Shown here in pieces: positions 12,261-26,625 of a stretch of DNA of 64,000 nucleotides. The DNA is from Phosphuga atrata (Eukaryota; Arthropoda; Insecta; Coleoptera; Silphidae), in contig OX155895.1 of NCBI GenBank assembly GCA_944588485.1, forward strand, positions 30,253,234 through 30,317,233. The letters are read 5' to 3'. Below the pieces are notes generated by a model that searched no databases, was not told the DNA's origin, and saw nothing but the letters and a program-made list of their open reading frames with translations. The translations under genes were made by a program, and so were the position numbers. Each line of letters begins with the position of its first letter. Positions within the stretch are counted from its first letter, which is position 1.

Positions 12261-15070
12261 TTTCAAATAAATTAATTTATTTTAAAATAAAATTAAATTA
12301 TTTTAAAATAAAATTATAATGTTTTCAAATTTATTTAAATTAAATTATTTTTAAATAAAATAAAATTATTTTCAAATAAAATTAAATTATTTAAAAAAAA
12401 AATCACATTATATTCAAATAAAACAAAATTATTTTCAAATAAAATTAAATTATTTTAAAATAAAATTAAATTATTTTCAAATAAAAATAAAATATTTTCA
12501 CATAAAATTAAATTATTTTTAAATAAAAATAAATTATTTTCAAATAAAATTAAACTATTTTTAAATAAAGGTAAATTATTTTCAAATTAAATTTAATTAT
12601 TTTCAAATAAAATTAAATTATTTTCAAATAAAATTAAATTATTTAAAAAAAAATTAAATTATCTTTAAATAAAATTTGATTATTTCTAAAATAAATTTAC
12701 TTATTTTCAAATTTAATTAAATTATTTTCAAATTAAATAAAATTATTTTCAATTAAAACTAATTTATTTTCAAAAAAAATTTATTAATTTCAAATAAAAT
12801 AAAATTATTTTCAAATAAAATAAAATTGTTGTACAATAAAATTAAAATATTTTCAAATTTAATTAAATTATTTCCAAATTAAATTAAATTATTTCTAAAT
12901 TAAAATAAATTATTATGAAATGTAACTAAATTATTTTCAAATAAAATTAAATTATTTTCAAATATAATTAAATTATTTTCAAATAAAATTAAATTATTTT
13001 CAAAAAAATTTAATTATTTTCAAATAAAATTAAATTATTTTTAAATAAAATTAAATTATCTTCAAATAAAATTTAATTATTTCTAAATAAAATTTACTTA
13101 TTTTCAAATAAAATAAAATTATTTTCAAATAAAATTAAATTTTTGTACAATAAAATTAAAATATTTTCAAATTTAATTTAATTATTTTCAAATTAAATAA
13201 AATTATTTTTAAATTAAATTAATATATTTTCGAATAAAATAAAATTATTTACAAATAAAATTAAAATATTTTCAAATTTAATTAAATTTTTTTCAAATTA
13301 AATTAAATTATTTTCAAATCAAATTAAATTATTTTCAAATAAAGTTAAAATATTTTCAAATAAAATTAAATAATTTTCAAATAAAATTAAAATAATTTCA
13401 AATAAAATTAAATTATTTTCAAATAAATTAAATTACTTTCAAATAAAATTAAATTATTTTCAAATAAAATTAAACTATTTTCAAATTTATTTAAATTAAA
13501 TTATTTTTAAATAAAATAAAATTATTTTCAAATAATATTAAATTATTTTTAAATAAAGTTAAATTGAATTCAAATAAAATAAAATTATTTTCAAATAAAA
13601 TTAAATTATTTTCAAATAAAATTTAATTATTTTCTAATAAAATTAAAATATTTTCACATAAAATTAAATTATTTTTAAATAAAAATAAATTATTTTCAAA
13701 TAAAATTAAATTATTTTTAAATGAAGGTAAATTATTTTCAAATTAAATTAAATTATTTTCAAATAAAGTAAAATTATTTTCAAATAAAATTAAATTATTG
13801 TACAATAAAATTAAATTATTTTCCAATTTAATTAAATTATTTTCAAATTAAATTAAATTATTTTCGAATAAAATAAAATTATTTTCAAATAAAATTTAAA
13901 TATTTTCAAATTTAATTAAATTATTTTCAAATTAAATTAATTTATTTTCGAAAAAAATAAAATAATTTTAGAATAAAATAAAATTATTTTCAAATAAAAT
14001 TAAATTATTTTCAAATAAAATAAAATTATTTTCAAATAAAATTAAAATATTTTCAAATTTAATTAAATTATTTTCAAATTGAATTAAATTATTTTCAAAC
14101 AAAATTAAATTATTTTTAAATTAAATTAAATTATTTTTAAATAAAATTAAAATATTTCCAATTTTAATTAAATTATTTCAAATTAAATTAAATTATTTTC
14201 GAACAAAATAAAATTATTTTCAAATAATATTAAAATCTTTTTAAATTTAATTAAATTACTTTCAAATTAAATTAAATTATTTTCGAATAAAATTAAATTA
14301 TTTTCAAATAAAATTAAAATATTTTCAAATTTAATAAAATTATTTTCAAATTAAATTAAATTATTTTCATATAAAATTAAATTATTTTCAAATAAAATTA
14401 AATTATTTTTAAATAAAATTATATTATTTTCAAATAAAATTAAATTATTTCTAAATAAAATTTAATTATTTTCAAAATTAATTAAATTATTTCTAAATAA
14501 AATTTTATTATTTTCAAATAAAATAAAATTATTTTCAAATAAAATTAAATTATTGTACAATAAAATGAAAATATTTTCAAATTTAATTAAATTATTTTCA
14601 AATTAAATTAAATTATTTTCGAACAAAATAAAATTATTTTCAAATAATATTAAAATCTTTTTAAATTTAATTAAATTACTTTCAAATTAAATTAAATTAT
14701 TTTAAAATATAATTAAATTATTTTCAAATAAAATTAAATAATTTTTTAAAAAAATTAAATTATTTTCAAAAAAAATAAAATTATTTTCAAAGAAAATTAA
14801 ATTATTGTACAATAAAATTAAAATTTTGCAAATTTAATTAAATTACTTTCAAATTAAATTAAATTATTTTCAAATAAAATAAAATTATTTTCGAATAAAA
14901 TAAAATTATTTTCAAATAAAATAAAATTATTTTCAAAAAAAATAAAATTATTTTCAAATAAAATTAAAATATTTTCAAATTTAATTAAATTATTTTCAAA
15001 TTGAATGAAATTATTTTCAAATAAAATTAAATTATTTTCAAATAAAATTAAAGTATTTTTAATTAAAATT
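10900..15070 (+). repeat. Long-range duplicate of 38.2-42.4 kb
   Basis: A collinear series of rare units is found again about 27.2-27.4 kb downstream: AATGTACAAT (11,634; AATGTTCAAT at 39,021), ATCACATTATATT (12,402; 39,600), AATGAAGGTAAATT (13,730; 40,909), TTTTCGAACAAAATAAAATT (about 14,207; 41,480), TGTACAATAAAATGAAAATA (14,554; 41,913) and TTGAATGAAATTATTTTC (about 15,001; 42,381). The offset varies by about 200 bp because of gained and lost monomers. Confidence 0.82.
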
Positions 15071-15119
15071 AAATTATTTTCATATTAAATTATATTATTT
15101 TTTAAAAAATTTAATTATT

Positions 15120-15720
15120 TTCAAATAAAATAAAATTATTTTCAAATAAATTTTATAATAAAATTTTATTAAATTATTTTCAAATAAAATTAAATTATTT
15201 CCAAATAAAATTTAATTATTTTCCAATAAAATTAAAATATTTTAAAATTTAAATAAATTATTTTCAAATTAAATTTAATCATTTTCAAATAATATTAAAT
15301 TATTGTCAAGTAAAAATAAATTATTTTCAAATTAAATTAAATTATTTTTAAATAAAATTAAATTATTTTCAAATAAAATTAAATTATTTTCAAATAAAAT
15401 TTAATTATTTTCAAATTAAATTAAATTATTTTCAAATTAAAATAAATTATGTTCAAATTAAATTGAAATATTTTCAAATTTAATTAAATTATTTTTAAAT
15501 AAAATTAAATTATTTTTAAATAAAATTAAATTATTTTCAAATAAAATTAAATTATTTTTAAATAAAATAAAATTATTTTCAAATAAAATTAAAACATTTT
15601 CAAATAAAATAAAATTATTTTCAAATAAAATTTAATTATTTTCCAACAAAATTAAAATATTTGCAAATAAAATAAAATTATTTTTAAATAAAATTAAATT
15701 ACTTTCAAATAAAATTAAAT
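15120..15720 (+). repeat. Block R, copy 1 (about 606 bp tandem)
   Basis: The markers are ATAAATTTTATAATAAAATT followed by TTATTAAATT (about 15,148), ATTTCCAAATAAAATTTAAT, ATTTTCCAATAAAATT, and ATTGTCAAGTAAAAATAAAT (GTCAAG at 15,305). The next copy follows directly (GTCAAG at 15,911, offset 606), another lies at 17.02-17.2 kb (17,188), and a partial one at 42.43-42.55 kb. The TTTATAAATAAAATTTTATT marker in the later copies is a near-perfect palindrome. Confidence 0.8.
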
Positions 15721-15729
15721 TATTTTCAA

Positions 15730-16330
15730 ATAAAATTAAATTATTTTCAAATAAATTTTATAAATAAAATTTTATTAAATTATTTTCAAATAAAATTAAA
15801 TTATTTCCAAATAAAATTTAATTATTTTCCAATAAAATTAAAATATTTTAAAATTTAATTAAATTATTTTCAAACTAAATTTAATCATTTTCAAATAATA
15901 TTAAATTATTGTCAAGTAAAAATAAATTATTTTCAAATTAAATTAAAATATTTTTAAATAAAATTAAATTATTTTCAAATAAAATTAAATTATTTTCAAA
16001 TAAAATTAAATTATTTTCAAATTAAATTAAATTATTTTCAAATTAAATTAAATTATTTTCAAATTAAATTAAAATATTTTCAAATTTAATTAAATTATTT
16101 TTAAATAAAATTAAATTATTTTCAAATAAACATAAATGATTTTCAAATAAAATTAAATTATTTTCAAATAAAATTAAGTTATTTTAAAATAAGGTAAATT
16201 ATTTTCAAACTAAATTAAATTATTTTCAAATAAAATTAAATTATTATGAAATGTAAATAAATTATTTTCAAATAAAATTAAATAATTTTCAAATTTAATT
16301 AAATTATTTTCAAATTAAATTAAATTATTT
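15730..16330 (+). repeat. Block R, copy 2
   Basis: It repeats the marker order of 15.12-15.72 kb. The hinge unit reads TTTATAAATAAAATTTTATT, and GTCAAG lies at 15,911. It is followed by ATTATGAAATGTAAATAAAT (about 16,233), a marker unit shared with some ten other places in the type I array. A further copy of this stretch runs from 17,020 to about 17,640. Confidence 0.75.
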
Positions 16331-16639
16331 TCAAATTAAATTAAAAAATTTTCAAATTTAATTAAATTTTTTTCAAATAAAATAAAATTATTTTCAAATA
16401 AAATTAAATTATTTTCAAATAAATTAAAATTATTTTCAAATAAAATTAAATTATTTTCAAATAAAATTAAATTACTTTGAAATAAAATTAAATTATTTTG
16501 AAATAAAATAAAATTATTTTGAAATAAAATTAAATTAATTTCAATTAAAATTAAATTATTTTCAAATAAAATTAAAACATTTTTAAATAAAATTAAATTA
16601 TTTTCAAATAAAATTAAATTATTTTCAAAAAAAATTAAA

Positions 16640-16990
16640 TTATTTGCAAATGAAATTAAATTATTTTCAAATAAAATTAAATAATTTTCAACTAAAATTA
16701 AATTATTTTCAAATAAAATTAAATTATTTTCAAATAAAATAAAATTATTTTCAAATAAAATAAAATTATTTTCAAATAAAATTAAAATATTTTAAAATTT
16801 AATTAAATCATTTTCAAATTGAATGAAATTATTTTCAAATAAAATTAAATTATTTTCAAATGAAATTAAATTATTTTCAAATAAAATTAAATAATTTTCA
16901 ACTAAAATTAAATTATTTTCAAATAAAATTAAATTATTTTCAAATAAAATAAAATTATTTTCAAATAAAATAAAATTATTTTCAAATAAA
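16640..16990 (+). repeat. 210-bp (ten-monomer) tandem duplication
   Basis: The rare TTTTCAACTAAAATT unit lies at 16,689 and 16,899 (CAAC positions), exactly 210 bp or ten monomers apart. Flanking units TTTTCAAATGAAATT and paired AAATAAAATAAAATTATTTT units match in both copies. An exact multiple of the monomer length fits unequal exchange in register. Confidence 0.8.
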
Positions 16991-18299
16991 ATTAAAATAT
17001 TTTAAAATTTAATTAAATTATTTTCAAATAAATTTTATAAATAAAATTTTATTAAAATATTTTCAAATAAAATTAAATTATTTCCAAATAAAATTTTATT
17101 ATTTTCCAATAAAATTAAAATATTTTAAAATTTAATTAAATTATTTTCAAATTAAATTTAATCATTTTCAAATAATATTAAATTATTGTCAAGTAAAAAT
17201 AAATTATTTTCAAATTAAATTAAATTATTTTCAAATTAAATTAAAATATTTTCAAATTTAATTAAATTATTTTTATTTAAAATTAAATTATTTTCAAATA
17301 AACATAAATGATTTTCAAATAAAATTAAATTATTTTCAAATAAAATTAAATTATTTTAAAATAAAATTAAAATATTTTCAAATAAAATTAAATTATTTTC
17401 TAATAAAAATGAATTATTTTCAAATAAAATTAAATTATTTTTAAATAAGGTAAATTATTTTCAAACTAAATTAAATTATTTTCAAATAAAATTAAATTAT
17501 TATGAAATGTAATTAAATTATTTTCAAATAAAATTAAATAATTTTCAAATTTAATTAAATTATTTTCAAATTAAATTAAATTATTTTAAAATTAAATTAA
17601 AATATTTTCAAATTTAATTAAATTTTTTTCAAATAAAATAAAATTATTTTCAAATAAAATTAAATTATTTTCAAATAAAATAAAATTATTTTCAAATAAA
17701 ATTAAAATATTTTAAAATTTAATTAAATCATTTTCAAATTGAATGAAATTATTTTCAAATAAAATTAAATTATTTTCAAATGAAATTAAATTATTTTCAA
17801 ATAAAATTAAATTATTTTCAAATAAAATTAAATTACTTTGAAATAAAATTAAATTATTTTCAAATAAAATAAAATTATTTTGAAATAAAATTAAATTAAT
17901 TTCAATTAAAATTAAATTATTTTCAAATAAAATTAAAACATTTTCAAATAAAATTAAATTATTTTCAAATAAAATTAAATTATTTTCAAAAAAAATTAAA
18001 TTATTTGCAAATAAAATTAAATTATTTTCAAATAAAATTAAATAATTTTCAACTAAAATTAAATTATTTTCAAATAAAATTAAATTATTTTCAAATAAAA
18101 TTAAATTATTTTCAAATAAAATAAAATTATTTTCAAACAAAATTAAAATATTTGCAAATAAAATAAAATTATTTTTAAAGAAAATTAAATTACTTTCAAA
18201 TAAAATTAAATTATTTTCAAATAAAATTAAATTATTTTCAAATAAATTTAAAATATTTTCAAATAAAAGAAAATAATTTTCAAATAAAATTAAATTATT

Positions 18300-18450
18300 T
18301 TAAAATAAAATTAAAATGTTTTCACATAAAATTAAATTATTTTTAAATAAAAATAAATTATTTTCAAATAAAATTAAAATATTTTCACATAAAATTAAAT
18401 TATTTTTAAATAAAAATAAATTATTTTCAAATAAAATTAAATTATTTTTA
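18300..18450 (+). repeat. 63-bp (three-monomer) tandem duplication
   Basis: TTCACATAAAATT followed by a TTTTTAAATAAAAATAAATT unit occurs at 18,321 and 18,384, which is 63 bp or three monomers apart. The second copy runs on into AAAGGTAAATT at 18,456, the usual order in the type I array. Confidence 0.75.
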
Positions 18451-19859
18451 AATAAAGGTAAATTATTTTCAAATTAAATTAATTTATTTTTAAATAAAAT
18501 TAAATTATTTTCAAATAAAATTAAATTATTTTTAAATAAAATTAAAATATTTTCAAATAAAATTAAATTATTTTCAAATAAAAATAAATTATTTTCAAAT
18601 AAAATTTAATTATTTTTGAATAAAGGTAAATTATTTTCAAACTAAATTAAATTATTTTCAAATAAAATTAAATTATTATAAAATGTAATTAAATTGTTTT
18701 CAAATAAAATTAAATAATTTTCAAATAAAATTAAATTATTTTCAAATAAAAATAAATTATTTTCAAATATAATTAAATTATTTTCAAATAAAATAAAATT
18801 ATTTTCAAAAAAAATTTAATTATTTTCAAATAAAATTTAAATATTTTCAAATTTAATTAAATTATTTTCAAATTGAATGAAATTATTTTCAAATAAAATT
18901 AAATTTTTTTCAAATAAAATTAAAGTATTTTCAATTAAAATTAAATTATTTTTATATTAAATTGTATTATTTTCAAAAAAAATTAATTTATTTTCTAATC
19001 AAATTAAATTATTTTCAAATAAATTAAATTATTTTCAAATAAAATTAAAATATTTTCAAATTTTATTAAATTATTTTCAAATTAATTTAAATTATATTTA
19101 AATTATTTTAAAATAAAACTAAAATATTTTCAAATTTAATTAAATTCCTTACAAATTAAATTAAATCTTCAAATAATGTTAAATTATTTTCAAATAAAAT
19201 TAAATTATTTTCAAATAAAATTAAATTATTTTTAAATTAAATTAAATTATTTTCAAAAAAAATTAAATTATTTTCAAATAAAATTAAATTATTTTCAAAT
19301 AAAATTAAAATATTTTCAAATTTATTAAATTATTTTCAAATTAATTTAAATTATTTTCAAATAAAATAAAATTATTTTCAAATAAAATTAAATTATTTTC
19401 ATATGAAAGTAAATTATTTTCAAATAAAATTAACTTATTTTTAAATAAAATTAAATTATTTTCAAATTAAATTAAATTATTTTCAAATTAAATTAAATTA
19501 TTTTCAAATTAAATTAAAGTATTTTTAAATTAAAATAAATTATTTTTAAATCAAATTAAACTATTTTCAAATAAAATTAAATTAATTTCATATAAAATTA
19601 TTTTTTTTTTAAAGTAAATTAAATTATTTTCAAATTAAATTAAAATATTTTCAAATAAAATAAAATTACTTTCAATTAAAATTAAATTATTTTCAAAAAA
19701 ATTTAATTAATTTCAAATAAAATAAAATTATTTTAAAATAAAATTAAATTATTGTACAATAAAATTAAAATATTTTCAAATTTAATTAAATTATTTTCAA
19801 ATTAAATTAAATTATTTTCAAATAAAATTAAAATATTTTCAAATTTAATTAAATTATTT

Positions 19860-20290
19860 TCAAATAAAATTAAAATATTTTCAAATTTAATTAAATTATT
19901 TTCAAATAAAATAAAATTATTTTCAAATAAAATTATATTATTGTGCAATAAAATTAAAATATTTTCAAATTTAATTAAATTATTTTCAAATAAAATAAAA
20001 TTATTTTCAAATAAAATTATATTATTGTGCAATAAAATTAAAATATTTTCAAATTTAATTAAATTATTTTCAAATTAAATTAAATTATTTTCAAATAAAA
20101 TTAAAATATTTTCAAATTTAATTAAATTATTTTCAAATAAAATTAAAATATTTTCAAATTTAATTAAATTATTTTCAAATAAAATAAAATTATTTTCAAA
20201 TAAAATTATATTATTGTGCAATAAAATTAAAATATTTTCAAATTTAATTAAATTATTTTCAAATTAAATTAAATTATTTTCAAATAAAAT
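19860..20290 (+). repeat. 84-bp four-monomer higher-order repeat with TTGTGCAA
   Basis: Units reading ATTATATTATTGTGCAATAA recur with GTGC at 19,943, 20,027 and 20,216. The spacings are 84 and 189 bp, exactly four and nine monomers. The same three positions and spacings occur in copy B (23,304, 23,388, 23,577). TTGTGCAA is a one-base variant of the TTGTACAA marker seen throughout the type I array. Confidence 0.85.
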
Positions 20291-21639
20291 TAAAATATTT
20301 TCAAATTTAATTAAATTATTTTCAAATAAAATAAAATTATTTTCAAATAAAATTAAATTATTTTCAAATAAATTAAAATTATTTTCAAATAAAATTAAAT
20401 TATTTTTAAATAAAAATAAATTACTTTCAAATAAAATTAAATTATTTTGAAATAAAATTAAATTATTTTGAAATAAAATAAAATTATTTTGAAATAAAAT
20501 TAAATTATTTTCAAATAAAATTAAATTATTTACAAATAATATTAAAACTTTTTCAAATAAAATTAAATTATTTTCAAATAAAATTAAATTATTTTCAAAC
20601 AAAATTAAATTATTTGCATATAAAATTAAATTATTTTCAAATAAAATTAAATAATTTTCAAATAAAATTAAATCATTTTCACATAAAATTAAATTATTTT
20701 CAAATAAAATTAAATTATTTTCAAATAAAATTAAAACATTTTCAAATAAAATAAAATTATTTTCAAATAAAATTTAATTATTTTCAAACAAAATTAAAAT
20801 ATTTGCAAATAAAATTAAATTATTTTTAAATAAAACTAAATTACTTTCAAATAAAATTAAATTAGTTTCAAATAAAATTAAATTATTTTCAAATAAATTT
20901 AAAATATTTTCAAATAAAACTAAATAATTTTCAAATAAAACTAAAAAAATTTCAAATAAAATAAAATTATTTTCAAATAAATTAAATTATTTTCAAATAA
21001 AATTAAAATGTTTTCAAATTTATTTAAATTAAATTATTTTTAAATAAAATTAAATTATTTTCAAATAAAATTAAATTATTTTAAAAAAAAATTAAATTAT
21101 ATTCAAATAAAATAAAATTATTTTCAAATAAAATTAAATTATTTTCAAATAAAATTAAATTAATTTCAAATAAAATTAAAATATTTTCACATAAAATTAA
21201 ATTATTTTTAAATAAAAATAAGTTATTTTCAAATAAAATTAAACTATTTTTAAATAAAGGTAAATTATTTTTAAATTAAATAAAATTATTTTCAAATAAA
21301 ATAAAATTATTTTCAAATAAAATTAAATAATTTTCAAATAAAATTAAAATAATTTCAAATAAAATTAAATTATTTTCAAATAAATTAAATTATTTTCAAA
21401 TAAAATTAAATTATTTTCAAATAAAATTAAAATATTTTCAAATTTATGTAAATTAAATTATTTTTAAATAAAATTAAATTATTTTCAAATGAAATTAAAT
21501 TATTTTTAAATAAAAATAAATTATTTTCAAATAAAATTTAATTATTTTTAAATAAAGGTAAATTATTTTCAAACTAAATTAAATTATTTTTAAATAAAAA
21601 TAAATTATTTTCAAATAAAATTTAATTATTTTTAAATAA

Positions 21640-22521
21640 AGGTAAATTATTTTCAAACTAAATTAAATTATTTTTAAATAAAATTAATTTATTATGAAAT
21701 GTAAATAAATTACTTTCAAATAAAATTAAATAATTTTCAAATAAAATTAAATTATTTTCAAATAAAAATAAATTATTTTCAAATATAATTAAATTATTTT
21801 CAAATAAAATTAAATTATTTTCAAAAAAAATTTAATTATTTTCAAATAAAATTAAATTATTTTTAAATAAAATTAAATTATTTTCAAATAAAATTAAATT
21901 ATTTTCAAATGAATTTAAATTATTTTGAAATAAAATTAAATTATTTTAAAATAAAATTAAATTTTTGTACAATAAAATTAAAATATTTTCAAATTTAATT
22001 GAATTATTTTCAAATTAAATAAAATTATTTTTAAATAAAAATAAATTATTTTCAAATAAAATTTAATTATTTTTAAATAAAGGTAAATTATTTTCAAACT
22101 AAATTAAATTATTTTTAAATAAAATTAATTTATTATGAAATGTAAATAAATTACTTTCAAATAAAATTAAATAATTTTCAAACAAAATTAAATTATTTTC
22201 AAATAAAAATAAATTATTTTCAAATATAATTAAATTATTTTCAAATAAAATTAAATTATTTTCAAAAAAAATTTAATTATTTTCAAATAAAATTAAATTA
22301 TTTTTAAATAAAATTAAATTATTTTCAAATAAAATTAAATTATTTTCAAATGAATTTAAATTATTTTGATATAAAATTAAATTATTTTAAAATAAAATTA
22401 AATTTTTGTACAATAAAATTAAAATATTTTCAAATTTAATTGAATTATTTTCAAATTAAATAAAATTATTTTTAAATTAAATTAATATATTTTCGAATAA
22501 AATAAAATTATTTTCAAATAA
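21640..22521 (+). repeat. 441-bp (21 monomers) tandem duplication
   Basis: Three markers all repeat at exactly 441 bp: AGGTAAATT at 21,640 and 22,081, TTATGAAATG (G at 21,696 and 22,137), and TTTTTGTACAAT (TGTAC at 21,966 and 22,407). The duplication is absent from the corresponding part of copy B, where these markers occur once (24,917, about 24,971, 25,222). It therefore arose after the 3.4-kb duplication, or was lost from copy B. A further AGGTAAATT 84 bp upstream (21,556) is another four-monomer gain. Confidence 0.9.
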
Positions 22522-22734
22522 AATTAAAATATTTTTAAATTTAATTAAATTTTTTTCAAATTAAATTAAATTATTTTCAAATAAAATAAAATTATTTTCA
22601 AATAAAGTTAAAATATTTTCAAATTAAATTATTTTCAAATTAAATTTAATTATTTTCAAATAAAATAAAATTATTTTCGAGTAAAATTAAATTATTTTTA
22701 AATAAAATAAATTTATTTTCAAATAAAATAAAAT

Positions 22735-25575
22735 TATTTTCAAATAAAATTAAAATATTTTCAAATTTATTAAATTATTTTCAAATTAATTTAAATTATT
22801 TTCAAATAAAATAAAATTATTTTCAAATAAAATTAAATTATTTTCATATGAAAGTAAATTATTTTCAAATAAAATTAACTTATTTTTAAATAAAATTAAA
22901 TTATTTTCAAATTAAATTAAATTATTTTCAAATTAAATTAAATTATTTTCAAATTAAATTAAAGTATTTTTAAATTAAAATAAATTATTTTTAAATCAAA
23001 TTAAACTATTTTCAAATAAAATTAAATTATTTTCATATAAAATTATTTTTTTTTTAAAGTAAATTAAATTATTTTCAAATTAAATTAAAATATTTTCAAA
23101 TTAAATAAAATTACTTTCAATTAAAATTAAATTATTTTCAAAAAAATTTAATTAATTTCAAATAAAATAAAATTATTTTAAAATAAAATTAAATTATTGT
23201 ACAATAAAATTAAAATATTTTCAAATTTAATTAAATTATTTTCAAATTAAATTAAATTATTTTCAAATAAAATTAAAATATTTTCAAATAAAATTATATT
23301 ATTGTGCAATAAAATTAAAATATTTTCAAATTTAATTAAATTATTTTCAAATAAAATAAAATTATTTTCAAATAAAATTATATTATTGTGCAATAAAATT
23401 AAAATATTTTCAAATTTAATTAAATTATTTTCAAATTAAATTAAATTATTTTCAAATAAAATTAAAATATTTTCAAATTTAATTAAATTATTTTCAAATA
23501 AAATTAAAATATTTTCAAATTTAATTAAATTATTTTCAAATAAAATAAAATTATTTTCAAATAAAATTATATTATTGTGCAATAAAATTAAAATATTTTC
23601 AAATTTAATTAAATTATTTTCAAATTAAATTAAATTATTTTCAAATAAAATTAAAATATTTTCAAATTTAATTAAATTATTTTCAAATAAAATAAAATTA
23701 TTTTCAAATAAAATTAAATTATTTTCAAATAAATTAAAATTATTTTCAAATAAAATTAAATTATTTTTAAATAAAAATAAATTACTTTCAAATAAAATTA
23801 AATTATTTTGAAATAAAATTAAATTATTTTGAAATAAAATAAAATTATTTTGAAATAAAATTAAATTATTTTCAAATAAAATTAAATTATTTTCAAATAA
23901 TATTAAAACTTTTTCAAATAAAATTAAATTATTTTTAAATAAAATTAAATTATTTTCAAACAAAATTAAATTATTTGCATATAAAATTAAATTATTTTCA
24001 AATAAAATTAAATAATTTTCAAATAAAATTAAATCATTTTCACATAAAATTAAATTATTTTCAAATAAAATTAAATTATTTTCAAATAAAATTAAAACAT
24101 TTTCAAATAAAATAAAATTATTTTCAAATAAAATTTAATTATTTTCAAACAAAATTAAAATATTTGCAAATAAAATTAAATTATTTTTAAATAAAACTAA
24201 ATTACTTTCAAATAAAATTAAATTAGTTTCAAATAAAATTAAATTATTTTCAAATAAATTTAAAATATTTTCAAATAAAACTAAATAATTTTCAAATAAA
24301 ATTAAAATAATTTCAAATAAAATAAAATTATTTTCAAATAAATTAAATTATTTTCAAATAAAATTAAAATGTTTTCAAATTTATTTAAATTAAAATATTT
24401 TTAAATAAAATTAAATTATTTTCAAATAAAATTAAATTATTTTAAAAAAAAATTAAATTATATTCAAATAAAATAAAATTATTTTCAAATAAAATTAAAT
24501 TATTTTCAAATAAAATTAAATTAATTTCAAATAAAATTAAAATATTTTCACATAAAATTAAATTATTTTTAAATAAAAATAAGTTATTTTCAAATAAAAT
24601 TAAACTATTTTTAAATAAAGGTAAATTATTTTTAAATTAAATAAAATTATTTTCAAATAAAATAAAATTATTTTCAAATAAAATTAAATAATTTTCAAAT
24701 AAAATTAAAATAATTTCAAATAAAATTAAATTATTTTTAAATAAATTAAATTATTTTCAAATAAAATTAAATTATTTTCAAATAAAATTAAAATATTTTC
24801 AAATTTATGTAAATTAAATTATTTTTAAATAAAATTAAATTATTTTCAAATGAAATTAAATTATTTTTAAATAAAAATAAATTATTTTCAAATAAAATTT
24901 AATTATTTTTAAATAAAGGTAAATTATTTTCAAACTAAATTAAATTATTTTTAAATAAAATTAATTTATTATGAAATGTAAATAAATTACTTTCAAATAA
25001 AATTAAATTGTTTTCAAATAAAAATAAATTATTTTCAAATATAATTAAATTATTTTCAAATAAAATTAAATTATTTTAAAAAAAAATTTTATTATTTTCA
25101 AATAAAATTAAATTATTTTTAAATAAAATTAAATTATTTTCAAATAAAATTAAATTATTTTCAAATGAATTTAAATTATTTTAAAATAAAATTAAATTAT
25201 TTTAAAATAAAATTAAATTTTTGTACAATAAAATTAAAATATTTTCAAATTTAATTGAATTATTTTCAAATTAAATAAAATTATTTTTAAATTAAATTAA
25301 TATATTTTCGAATAAAATAAAATTATTTTCAAATAAAATTAAAATATTTTTAAATTTAATTAAATTTTTTTCAAATTAAATTAAATTATTTTCAAATAAA
25401 ATTAAATTATTTTCAAATAAAGTTAAAATATTTTCAAATTAAATTATTTTCAAATTAAATTTAATTATTTTCAAATAAAATAAAATTATTTTCGAGTAAA
25501 ATTAAATTATTTTTAAATAAAATAAATTTATTTTCAAATAAAATAAAATTATTTTCAAATAAAATTAAAATATTT
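22735..25575 (+). repeat. Block T, copy B
   Basis: This is the tandem partner of 19.29-22.74 kb, lacking the 84- and 441-bp internal duplications found there. The minus-strand stop-free stretches at 20,264-20,602 and 23,625-23,963 differ at only a few residues, which reflects the recent origin of the duplication rather than protein conservation. Confidence 0.9.
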
Positions 25576-25599
25576 TCAAATTTAATTAAATTATTTTCA

Positions 25600-26625
25600 A
25601 ATTGAATAAAATTATTTTCAAATAAAATTAAATTATTTTCAAATAAAATTAAATTATTTTCAAATAAATTTTATAAATAAAATTAAAATTAAATTATTTT
25701 CTAATCAAATTAAATTATTTTGAACTAAATTAAATTATTTGCAAATAAAATTAAATTATTTTTAAATAAAATTAAATTACTTTCAAAAATTAAATTATTT
25801 TCAAATAAAATTAAATTATTTTCAAATAAATTTAAAATATTTTCAAATAAAATTAAATAATTTTCAAATAAAATTAAAATAATGTCAAATAAAATTAAAT
25901 TATTTTCAAATAAATTAAATTTTTTTCAAATAAAATTAAATTATTTTCAAATAAAATTAAAATATTTTCAAATTTAATTAAATTAAATTATTTTTATTTA
26001 AAATTAAATTATTTTCAAATAAAATTAAATTATTTTCAAATAAAATTAAAATATTTTCAGATAAAATTAAATTATTTTTAAATAGAATTAAATTATATTC
26101 AAATAAAATAAAATTATTTTCAAATTAAAATTAAATTATTTTCAAATAAAATTAAATTATTTTCAAATAAAATTAAAATATTTTCAAATAAAATTAAATT
26201 ATTTTTAAATAAAAATAAATTATTTTCAAATAAAATTAAATTATTTTTAAAAAAAGGTAAATTATTTTCAAATTAAATTATTTTCAAATAAAATTAAATT
26301 ATTTTCAAATAATATTAAATTATTCTCAAAAAAAATTAAATTTTTTTAAATAAAATTAAATTATTAAAAAAAAAATCAAATTTACTTTAAATAAAATTTA
26401 ATTATTTCTAGAATAAATTTACTTATTTTCAAATTTAATTAAATTATTTTCAAATTAATTAAAATTATTTTCAAATTTAATTAAATTATTTTCGAATATA
26501 TTAAAATTATTTTCAAATAAAATTAAAATATTTTCAAATTTAATTAAATTATTTTTAAATTAAATAAAATTAAATTATTTTCAAATAAAATTAAAATATT
26601 TTCAAATTTAATAAAATTATTTTCA
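25600..26625 (+). repeat. 1,026-bp tandem duplication, copy 1 (includes block Q)
   Basis: The same markers lie 1,024-1,026 bp apart in this copy and the next: ATAAATTTTATAAATAAAAT (25,664 and 26,690), AATGTCAAAT (G at 25,884 and 26,910), TTTTCAGATAAAATT (G at 26,060 and 27,085), AAGGTAAATT (26,256 and 27,280) and TTCGAATAT (26,493 and 27,518). The offset varies by no more than 2 bp over the length, so this is a young event. Confidence 0.92.

Larger units (their letters stand above)
19290..22735 (+). repeat. Block T, copy A (3.4 kb tandem duplication)
   Basis: This block is followed directly by copy B. The marker TTTATTAAATTATTTTC is at 19,321 and 22,766 (offset 3,445). AAAGTAAATT after a T-run is at 19,611 and 23,056 (offset 3,445). 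TTGTGCAA units sit at 19,943, 20,027 and 20,216 against 23,304, 23,388 and 23,577 (offset 3,361). Later markers fall to an offset of 2,815 because copy A alone holds internal duplications of 84 and 441 bp and one further monomer. A third, shorter copy lies at 28.3-30.07 kb. Confidence 0.9.
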
